Translations under genes and position numbers: made by a program
Shown: one piece after another, positions 33,457 to 41,697 of the stretch
How positions within the stretch are numbered: position 1 is the stretch's first letter
How the letters are laid out: the number at the start of each line of letters is the position of its first letter
Assembly (NCBI GenBank): GCA_017311315.1
Contig: CM029617.1
Location: forward strand, 6,709,820-6,773,819
Length of the DNA stretch: 64,000 nt
Direction: 5' to 3'
From: Dendrocalamus latiflorus
Lineage: Eukaryota > Streptophyta > Magnoliopsida > Poales > Poaceae
Notes under the pieces: model-generated
What the model was told of the DNA's origin: nothing
Database searches by the model: none
Seen by the model: only the letters and a program-made list of their open reading frames with translations

Positions 33457-34547
33457 TGTTGGGAATAATCCCACATTGGTTGTGGGAGAGGAGAAAACAC
33501 AACTTATAAGTGTGGGGGAGGCTCCACCCATTGGACTAGTCTTTTGGGGGGAGAAGGCCCAGTGCCACTTATAAGGTTGTTGCTCCGTTGCCCCGTGGGC
33601 TTGGATGTGTTCCGCCCATGTGGACCTGTGGCCCGGAGAGTAAAACCCGGTTGGACCTAGGTATGCGGCCGGGTCCGATCCAACATTTGGTATCAGAGCC
33701 TAGGTGCCTAACACCTCCTTGGACCTCATGGTTGTAGATGTGTCCAACCAATGTGTGAGGGGGAGATTGTTGGGAATAATCCCATATTGGTTGTGGAAGA
33801 GGAGAAAGCACAACTTATAAGTGTGGGGGAGCCCCCACCCATTGGACTAGTCTTTTGGGGGGAGAAGGCCCAGTGCCACTTATAAGGTTGTTGCTCCGTT
33901 GCTCCGTGGGCTTGGTTGTGTTCCGCCCATGTGGACCTGTGGCCCGGGGAGTAAAAACCCGGCTGGACCTAGGTATGCGGCCAGGTCCAGATCTCACATT
34001 AATATTGTTGGGAATAATCCCACATTGGTTGTGGAAGAGGAGAAAGCACAACTTATAAGTGTGGGGGAGCCCCCACCCATTGGACTAGTCTTTTGGGGGG
34101 AGAAGGCCCGGTACCACTTATAAGGTTGTTGCTCCGTTGCTCCGTGGGCTTGGTTGTGTTCCGCCCATGTGGACCTGTGGCCCGGGGAGTAAAAACCCGG
34201 CTGGACCTAGGTATGCGGGCAGGTCCAGATCTCACATTTGGTATCAGAGCCTAGGTGCCTAACACCTCCTTGGACCTCATGGTTGTAGATGTGTCCAACC
34301 AATGTGTGAGGGGGAGATTGTTGGGAATAATCCCACATTGGTTGTGGGAGAGGAGAAAACACAACTTATAAGTGTGAGGAAGCCTCCACCCATTGGACTA
34401 GTCTTTTGGGGGGAGAAGGCCCAGTGCCACTTATAAGGTTGTTGCTCCGTTGCCCCGTGGGCTTGGATGTGTTCCGCCCATGTGGACCTGTGGCCCGGAG
34501 AGTAAAACCCGGTTGGACCTAGGTATGCGGCCGGGTCCGATCCAACA
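33457..34547 (+). mobile_element. Composite TRIM with four LTRs in the receptor exon
   Basis: A 1,091-bp insert with TSD cacga at 33452-33456 and 34548-34552. Order: LTR-A 33457-33685 (229 bp), internal 33686-33767 (82 bp), LTR-B 33768-33998 (231 bp), a 7-bp spacer TTAATAT, LTR-B 34006-34236, internal 34237-34318 (82 bp), LTR-A 34319-34547. LTRs start TGTTGGGAATAATCCC; A ends GATCCAACA and B ends GATCTCACA. Each internal segment holds only TGGTATCAGAGC (initiator Met-tRNA PBS) and GAGGGGGAGAT (polypurine tract), the definition of a TRIM. The two A copies differ at about four bases, the two B copies at about four, and A differs from B at many more. Confidence 0.95.
33999..34005. other. LTR-LTR junction inside the composite TRIM
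   Basis: The seven bases TTAATAT separate two head-to-tail LTR-B copies. TT equals the two bases between LTR end and PBS, and AT equals the last bases of the polypurine tract before an LTR, so the spacer looks like two linear cDNA ends joined with a few extra bases. Confidence 0.6.
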
Positions 34548-35830
34548 CACGAGTGGCTGACACGCCCAAGGATGCTCACCTCGGCGCCCACGTCGCCGGC
34601 CACGCGCTTCAGCGCTGCGGAGTCGCCGTTGATTACCGCGCGGTACACCGAGGAGTTTCCAATGCGCTGCTCCTCCGCGAATCCTGCCGTCGCTCTCTCC
34701 AGCTCACCGTACTCGTACACGGTCAGCGACCCCACCACATCGCGCACGTCGACTGCCGCAACCATCGGCGACATCGACGACGGCGTCGCTTTTGCTCCCT
34801 CCTCCCTCCCTGCCACACCATACTCCACCAACGCGGATACGTTAGGAAGTGCCTTCCTCGGACGGTGGCTGTGCCACCGACGCCAACGCCACAACAAAAG
34901 CAGGGCGAGCACGGCACCAGACACAAGAACACCGCATCCAACACCAACACCGACGATGACCCGCCATCTGCCTCTACCGGACATGGAACTCGCCTGAGGA
35001 GCCCGCTCTTCCGGAGCAGGAGTCGTCGCCGGTGACGGAGGCTCCGGCAGGACCCTCATGCGGGGCGTGGGCGGGGCCTTGAGCGGAACTAGCATCGTGG
35101 TGAAGGGGTACACAGTGGAGTCGTCGGTGAGGCTGTTGGCGTGAAGCACGGCCTGGTAGTCGGCGCGGAAGCGGTCAGCAACGGTGGACGAGTCGTCGTC
35201 CCACCCGAGGAGGTAGGTCACCAGGTACTTCACCCCGGCCGCGCCCTGGGCGGCCGAAGGGCACGCGCAGCGGAGCGGCACGGTGAGGGAGATGCCGACA
35301 TAAAGATCGGGGCGATCGTGCAAGGGGTTCTGCGCCATGAGCGCCTGGCAGGTGGCGAGCCCTTGGTACGTGCCGTTCGCGATGGTGAAGTAGGTCTCGC
35401 CGTCGAACTGGATGATGTAAGCGGCGTCGTGCTGGTAGTACCCCGCGGCCGTGCAGGCGCACCGGATTGGGACGAGGATCAGGCTGTCGTCCGGGAATGG
35501 GGAGGAGACGGGGATGGCGTTGGCCGCGGCGACGGCGGTGGCTCTGGCGTTGAGGAGGCAGGAGACGGTGATTGGGGAGTAGTAGCTCGGCGGGGCGGAG
35601 CGGAAGCTCAGGTAGGCAGCGCATGGCGGGGAGGTTGCGGGGTTGCTGCAGGTGTAGCCGAGGACCGAGCTGCCGTTGTTGGCGCGGCAGTCGGTTTGCG
35701 CGTCGGCCTCGTACTGCTGCTGCGCTGCCGCGAACGGCGGGAGCAGCACGAGGAGGAGGAGGTAGTGGTGGCGGATGGAGAGTGCGGCGGGGAGTTTTGC
35801 ACGGTCGGGGAAGCGAGGTGGCAACGGCAT

Positions 35831-36039
35831 GGTTAGCTACGTGCTTTCTTGTCCGTTTGGTGGTTGTGCGTGGAGAGCCGGCTCGCCTCGGCAGATGGTG
35901 GGGGATAGGAATTCTACGGGGTGTGCCTCGAATCCAGGGGCTAAGCCAGGTTAGCTACGTGCTTTCTTGTCCGTCAGGTCCTTCTCATCAGCTGTCGGAT
36001 TGGGTAGAGCCTCACATCCAGGAGCTAAGCCAGGTTATA
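35831..36039. other. LysM receptor upstream region with local duplications
   Basis: A 26-bp segment beginning GGTTAGCTACGTGCTTTC lies directly upstream of the start codon (35831-35856) and again at 35949-35974. The phrase ATCCAGGRGCTAAGCCAGGT occurs at about 35932 and 36014. No TATA box was identified. The region is short because a transposon starts at 36040. Confidence 0.6.
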
Positions 36040-36812
36040 GCTGGTAGTTGGACCGTGCTTTTTTAAGCTAATCCGAAGCACGGTCCGGTTCGACACGTGG
36101 CGAGCCGTGCTGGCACGGCACGAACGGTGGGCTAGGCCGGGCCTGGAAAACCGGCCCATTGGGCGGCACGGCACGGGGAGCACGGCGGGCTAGAAACTAT
36201 TTAACATTGATTTCTTAACTATAGTAAGTTGCACTCATGACTCTCCTTGAGCTTTTCTATTTGACTAGTTGGGCAGCCCTATGCTAGATTGTTGGGCGAT
36301 GAGCTAGATGTTCACGTACGCCACAGTCTAATTTGCACCAAGATATGCATACCATTGGACTATGTTACGATTTTTCCTCTCGTTGAACCCAGTGACTCAC
36401 TGTGACGTGACGAGGAATCGAGGCTGCACCAACTCCACCTTTGCGCCTTGCTCTTCTCTGGACGTGGCCAACGTGATGAATAGAACGCCCCTGCTTCTTC
36501 ACGTGGGGGAACAATGCTTCACAAACGCCTACATGCAACATGCAAAGCAAATAGACCAAAACAATCTTTTGCTAGCTATCTTCTCTCCTCTTTATTTCTT
36601 CCTCCGTTTCACCTCTTTCTCACGACTGCATGGCCCTTTTAAAGGCTGTACACCACCCACTCAACATCCGATACGAACACATGAAAAACGGACACTGATA
36701 CGACTCGGAATAAACAGGATACGTACAACTCGTATACGTATTCGTATACTCGGACTCATACTCGAATACGGCAAGAAAACAAAAAACAAGATTACTTCTA
36801 ACAATCACCTCC

Positions 36813-37742
36813 TTAATCTTGTTTTTCCATCTTGATCATGTCGATCTTCTTTCTTGTTTCCGCTTTTTCCTTGCATGCCTGCCTGGGCTGAAACACTTGC
36901 TCCGGCTTCCTCCACGAGCACCTCCTCTCACTGTCGTGTGCCATTGCTTTCGACCACTGTCCTCCATGCTGTGCTTCCTTCCGCCACCTCGGGATCCATT
37001 TATGGCTTCCTTCTGCTGCACGCGTAAGAGCTCCTCCCGAGCCCCTGCTCGCCAAGTAGACATGTGGTATGTGCCAACCACCCGAGCCATCGCTCTGCTT
37101 CTCTCCGCCTGCATGCGCTCGTTTGGAGTTGGCTGCATGCCTATACGCACCTCTTGAGCCGCTCGCTTCGACAATTGCGCCTTCTGCCTCGTCTTGCTTC
37201 TTTGCCGACTCGGTCTCCTTCCTTGTTACGTCTTCTTGTGCGCTAGGCTTACCTCCTACTGCCTCTGCACCTCGACCATCTGTGCCTCTCTCCACCCAAA
37301 CCTGTTTACAAGTGTTCAAAGGAACCTTGTACAACCGATTTGGAGATCTCTTCGCCTTCATCAACAAATTTCTGTTCTTGTCATACACTCGCAAGAACTC
37401 ATCCTCCAGCACCACCTTGCATCCTCTCTCCGTCATCTGCCCAAGACTTAGTATGTTGTTGCATAGACTTGGTATATAATAGATTCCAGTCAACAACTTC
37501 TTATCTCCGTTCCTACATTGCAGCATCATCGTCCCTTTGTCCTTTATCTCCACCGTGGAGCCGTCGCCGAACTTGACCTTGCCCCAAACCTTCTCGTCGA
37601 GCTTGTGGAACATGGAACGATCTCCCGTCATGTGGTTGATTGCTCCATTATCCAAGTACCATTGATCTGTGTGATCATGGCTTCCTTCCTTCGTGCGTAG
37701 TTTTGGAACTACGTTCTCCTCATTCAGTTCCACCATGATCAA
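36813..37742 (-). pseudogene. Partial copia protease fused to an unknown hydrophilic tail
   Basis: A 309-residue open frame. Residues about 27-145 are the aspartic protease region of copia: WYLDNGAINHMTGD (the catalytic D-T/S-G has become DNG), KFGDGSTVEIKDKGT, GIYYIPSLCNNILSLGQM and the pre-integrase text LLMKAKRSPNRLYKV. From residue about 147 on, the frame continues for some 160 residues rich in Lys, Arg, Glu and Gln with no recognised domain, exactly where integrase should follow. It is out of frame with the upstream gag by one shift near 37780. The tail may be captured DNA or a translated remnant of the deletion joint. Confidence 0.8.
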
Positions 37743-37771
37743 CTCCTTTTCAACATATGAGGGGAGAAGTA

Positions 37772-38725
37772 CTAGATCTCCGTCATCTTTTCTTCGTCTT
37801 TGGTAAGGTTCACTTCCCCATCCTTTTTCTTACTCTTGCAATCCAAAGCAAAGTGCCCAAGCTCGTTACAGTTGAAGCACTTTTTATTGCTACGGCATCT
37901 TATCGCGTAATGCCCGTATTCGCCACATTCATAGCACTTGACATGTGACAAATCATAGGATCTCTCACCACCTCCTTGCCCAGCATTATCTCCACGGCCA
38001 CCCCTGCCGCCTCGACCACTCTGGCCACCACGACCGCGCCACCTCCCGCGTCTGTATGATGAGCCACGACCATCTCTCGAATCTCCCCTTACTAGCAACG
38101 CCTGCTCGTTGTGAGATCCTTGCTCCTTGCGCGATTGAAACCCCTTCAGTAACTCCTCATGCGCCTTGAGATATCCAGTGATCTCCTCTATCTTCTTCTT
38201 GTCCAGATCGGGGGAGTACATAAGTGTTGTAACAACAAGTATGTACTTCTCCAGAAGCACGCGCAGGTACTTCTTCACCGCCACAGATTCCTCCATCTTG
38301 TCGCCGAGAGAGTTAATTTGATTGAACAACGAACTCAGCTTGCCGGCGAACTCGTCCACTGATTGGTTCTCTTCCATCTTCAAATTCTCAAACTCGCTCC
38401 GTAAATTCTGGAGCCGCACCTCCTTGACACGATCAACTTCTTCGTGCATCGTCTGAAGCGCCTCCCACGCTTCCTGTGCCGTCTCCTTGCCGATGAGCTG
38501 ATGCATCATCGCGTCTGGCACCGCCTGGTAGATTAGGGCCAAAGCCGCTTGATCTACCTTGTCGTCCACCTTCTTGTCCTTCCCCTTCGGATCGACTGCG
38601 CACTAGACTCCTTGGGCGCGCATGTTCGCCTTCATCTTTATTGCCCACACCGGGTAGTTGTCAACCGTCAGGAGAGGGTACTGGAGGGAGATTAACCCAC
38701 CCTGAGCCTTCGCCTTGTCACCCAT
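37772..38725 (-). pseudogene. copia gag with two CCHC zinc knuckles
   Basis: The frame begins MGDKAKAQGGLISLQYPLL at 38725, has one TAG at 38603-38605 (after MRAQGV, where Trp is expected), and then runs open to 37772. It contains the UBN2-type gag domain (AWEALQTMHEEVDRVKEVRL, LLEKYILVVTTLMYSPDL), an Arg/Gly-rich stretch and two zinc knuckles, CYECGEYGHYAIRC and CFNCNELGHFALDC. Apart from the single nonsense codon it looks able to make a full-size capsid protein of about 318 residues. This kept gag beside lost pol is why I class the element as TR-GAG. Confidence 0.88.
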
Positions 38726-39484
38726 GCTCTGATACCACTTGTTACGATTTTTCCTCTCGTTGAACCCAGTGACTCACTGTGACGTGACGAGGAATCGAGG
38801 CTGCACCAACTCCACCTTTGCGCCTTGCTCTTCTCTGGACATGGCCAACGTGATGAATAGAACGCCCCTGCTTCTTCACGTGGTGGAACAATGCTTCACA
38901 AACGCCTACATGCAACATGCAAAGCAAATAGACCAAAACAATCTTTTGCTAGCTATCTTCTCTCCTCTTTATTTCTTCCTCCGCTTCACCTCTTTCTCAC
39001 GACTGCATGGCCCTTTTAAAGGCTGTACACCACCCACTCAACATCCGATACGAACACATGAAAAACGGACACTGATACGACTCGGAATAAACAGGATACG
39101 GACTCATACTCTCAAGCGAAACGGAAATGACGCAGCGCGGACTCGTATACAACTCGTATACGTATTCGTATACTCGGACTCATACTCAAAAAACAAGATT
39201 ACTTCTAACAGACTAGATGACCAAGTTCGGATGTGGAATGGCATGAGACAATAGAATCAAATTTTAAGTAGATTTTTAATAAGACGGGTACAAGAGAAAA
39301 GAAGATAGCGGCCACTGCTACCATTGTCGCCGTCACTTTCATCGTGTATAGTTACTTTGGGCTGGGCTTGAGCTGGCACGGTACGAACGCCGGCACGGCG
39401 GACTTTGAGCCGTGCTTAGGCCTGGCCAAAGGCGAGGCGGGCCGGCACGGCACGGCACGGCCCAATTCCCACCTCTAGGTTAGA

Positions 39485-40729
39485 CCAACATCTCGGACTG
39501 GATAGTATATTATAGATGACATTCGTTACATATAAAATATTTTTTTTAATTTTACAATAAACTTTTGATCTTAGATTCATGACTAAAGCTCAGATAGCCT
39601 TAGATCTGGATCTGTCACTACTCACATCCGATCCTCCACCATTGGATTTTGGTGAAGCCCCGTACGGAAACGGAGAAGCGAGCGAGATTGCCAGACTGGT
39701 GGTCGAAGGCTTACAAGTCTACAAGTCAATGTTGACTGGAGCCCACTGGGGATAGTCTTTGATGGAATCTGAAATAGACGCGTTACCTAAAGCTTAGGCA
39801 ACGCAAGAGGTTGTAACGGCAAATGGCTATTCGATATGCAATCGGCGGTATTAGGACGCCTGCATTTGGTTTTTTAAAGTCTGGATTTGTCTTTTTCTAT
39901 TTGAACTGATTTGATTTAGTTTGACGAGAAGGGGATGCTTATTTCTAGATGACTTATGATTTGTTATTTTTTTAAGTATAAGTCACATTTTTATTTTTTT
40001 ACCATTGGATTAACGTAGAATCAGCGGAGCATATGGTCTTAAATATAATCCAAAGACAAGTAAAAATGACAGAGCCGGGAGCTTACCGGTTCATGCCTAC
40101 GAACAATAGAATAAAGTGTCCACAGCACTGTGATTAGGATGAGTTGTGCTGCTCTAGCTCTTAGGTGTCTGGTCGAAAGAGATTGAAAAAGTCAATATAA
40201 TGCTGTGAACTTTCTTTGAAAATCCGTCTAACACGTTAAATTATAAAATCAGATATTTGACTCTCTAAACTTTACAATCCAATTTAAATAACATCTTGAT
40301 CTAGTTTTGTATAGTGATATTGCCCCGTGACACGATGAGTGAACAATTTTATTACATAGGATAATACGCTCACCAAGCTTAAGAGTGACAGGTATGGCTC
40401 ACAAGGACTTCTCTCCTACCGAACTCTCATGCTCTTCCACAGCCCTGTGTAGCTCCCTCCCTCCTCATTTCAATTGAGGGAGAAGCCCCTCTGATCCCCA
40501 TCTATCATTTAACCTAAACTTGGTCAGTGTGCCATTCTACATGCCAAAACCGCCTACTCATCACGCTATCTGAGCAATACCACCCTATAAAATCGGATCA
40601 ATTTGTTATTTGAACTAGATTACAAAGTTCGAAAAGGGTTAAATATCTGATTTTATAGTTCAAAGTGTTGGATGGATTTTCGAGTAAAATTTAGAGTATT
40701 ATATATGGACTTTTTCCAAAAAGATTATG
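39485..40729. other. Intergenic, no gene recognised
   Basis: AT-rich sequence with only short open frames. The phrase about CGAAAATCCGTCTAACACG with a KTTAAATATCTGATTTTATA block appears at 40215-40275 and again inverted near 40640-40690, so a decayed fold-back element (about 40180-40710) is likely. Confidence 0.45.
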
Positions 40730-41122
40730 ATGAACGGAAACGGAAACCGAACCGTACACCTTGTGCCTTGTTCACTGACCGCAACACGCTTTCATGTATC
40801 CAGTCAATGTTCTAGGCAGGGGCTCCGGAACAACGCCATGCCATGAACTAAATTTCTAGGGCATGCCAAATTGCCAATGGTTAACCGAGGACGTTCTTTT
40901 AGACTATCTTATATTTTTAGTTATGGATTATTAGTTTTAAAAATAGTGAATGTTGAAAATTTTTGAAACTAAAAACCGACTGAAAAACGAATGCTCTGAT
41001 AAGAGGAGACAACTAGAGACGGGGAGTCTCATCGTGACACACCGTAATACTGCCATATGAGCATTTCGTACAAGGATCAGAATGGCATCGTGACATACGG
41101 GGTACATATTGCTGTTCTCGTT
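40730..41122 (+). repeat. Segmental duplication, copy 1
   Basis: Non-coding DNA homologous to 57074-57221 plus 58820-58925. Shared phrases include GAAACGGAAACCG, CAGTCAATGTT, GAACAACGC, AAATTTCT, then GAGGAGACAACTAGAGA and CATTTCGTACAAGGATCAGA, in the same order and orientation. Copy 1 has a small AT-rich insert in the middle and ends where retrotransposon sequence begins; copy 2 carries two hAT elements. Confidence 0.8.
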
Positions 41123-41146
41123 ATTAGCAGATAGAAGGTGCAGATA

Positions 41147-41346
41147 TGTTTAGAAGTATATCAAGGAGATTATGTATAAAGATAGAAGTAATATCTGTAT
41201 ATAGAGATAAGGGGTTAGAATCAAATCTGACCGATCTGTTGTAACGATACGGTTCCTGTAGCACATCCGAAACACTTGCTATATAGCTGCGTCCGTTGGT
41301 CGTGCAAGCTCTGAACAAACCAATTATTCCTCTCTTTGTTTTCTCA
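41147..41346 (+). repeat. Putative unrelated copia LTR joined to a TRIM internal segment
   Basis: TGTTTAGAAGTATATCAAGG to TTTTCTCA, 200 bp, with a TATATAG box near 41280 and followed at once by CTTGGTATCAGA. It has the look of a copia LTR but does not match the TGTTGGGAATA family. Boundaries are inferred. Confidence 0.55.
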
Positions 41347-41428
41347 CTTGGTATCAGAATCCAGATGCCTAACATCTCCTTGAGCTTCATGGTTGCAGAA
41401 GTGCACAACCAATGTATGAAGGGGAGAA
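41347..41428 (+). repeat. TRIM-like internal segment (82 bp)
   Basis: Same length and order as the two 82-bp internal segments of the composite TRIM at 33.7 and 34.2 kb: TGGTATCAGAATCCAGATGC, CTAACATCTCCTTG, CACAACCAATGTATGA, then a GGGGAGA polypurine tract against an LTR. Confidence 0.85.
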
Positions 41429-41665
41429 TGTTGGGAATAGTCCCACATGGGTTATGGGAAGGAAAAAACATAACTTATAAGTATAAGGGAGACCCCACCC
41501 ATTGGATTAGTCTTTTAGAGGGGAAACCTAATACCACTTGTAAGATTGTTACTTTAAGGCTTGCATACGACTGCCCACGGGCTTAGGTGCTCAGCCCGTT
41601 TGGACCTGTGGCCTGGGAAGTAAACCCGGTTAGATCTAGGCATACGGCGAGAGTCCGATATGTCA
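41429..41665 (+). repeat. LTR of the TGTTGGGAATA family adjoining copia gag
   Basis: Begins TGTTGGGAATAGTCCCACAT, ends TATGTCA, 237 bp, clearly homologous along its length to the 229/231-bp TRIM LTRs. It is followed by AG and the PBS TGGTATCAGAGC (41668-41679) and then the gag ATG at 41698. This ties the TRIM family to a coding copia element. Confidence 0.85.
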
Positions 41666-41697
41666 AGTGGTATCAGAGCTATCTCTTCCATAAGCAT

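Larger units (their letters stand above)
32671..35830 (-). pseudogene. LysM receptor-like pseudokinase (LYK4/LYK5-like), split by a TRIM
   Basis: The gene starts at 35830 and ends with a stop at 32671, interrupted by a retroelement at 33457-34547. Signal peptide about 1-36; LysM ectodomain about 40-250 with CxC pairs at 124/126 and 188/190; Ser/Pro linker; transmembrane helix 291-314; juxtamembrane region and kinase N-lobe (Lys408 in AALKRV). The C-lobe lies beyond the insert. HRD is replaced by HKN and DFG by NFG, so this is a pseudokinase, as is usual for LYK4/LYK5 chitin co-receptors. Deleting element plus one TSD copy (1,096 bp) joins Ser427 to CLIRMSGLC in frame and gives about 687 residues, normal for the family. 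No other lesion was seen. As it stands the message would encode residues 1-427 plus about 90 element-derived residues (stop at 34277). Confidence 0.95.
36363..39210 (-). mobile_element. Gag-only LTR retrotransposon (TR-GAG type, copia)
   Basis: A 2,848-bp element with TSD gacta at 36358-36362 and 39211-39215. LTRs are 36363-36803 (441 bp) and 38740-39210 (471 bp); they differ mainly by an indel in a run of CGTATACG/GGACTCATAC repeats. The PBS TGGTATCAGAGC (minus strand) abuts the right LTR and a polypurine tract (AAGGAGGTGAT) abuts the left. Inside are only gag, the start of protease, and a tail with no known domain; integrase and reverse transcriptase are absent. It must have moved with enzymes from another element. 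Confidence 0.92.
36040..39476. mobile_element. Probable hAT non-autonomous element, split by a TR-GAG insertion
   Basis: Left end GCTGGTAGTTGGACCGTGCT and right end (minus strand) AGAGGTGGGAATTGGGCCGT are imperfect inverted repeats. Both sides carry the subterminal GGCACGGCACGG/CCGTGCCGTGCC repeats of grass hAT elements. The possible 8-bp duplication, aggttata/aggttaga, has one mismatch. Without the nested 36363-39210 insert the element would be about 590 bp. It has no coding sequence. Confidence 0.55.

Noticed and set aside
33457..34547. The TRIM as a recruited intron of the LysM gene
   Set aside because: No AG lies at the exact downstream border and the splice sites needed to rebuild the frame are absent; the TSD explains the borders fully.
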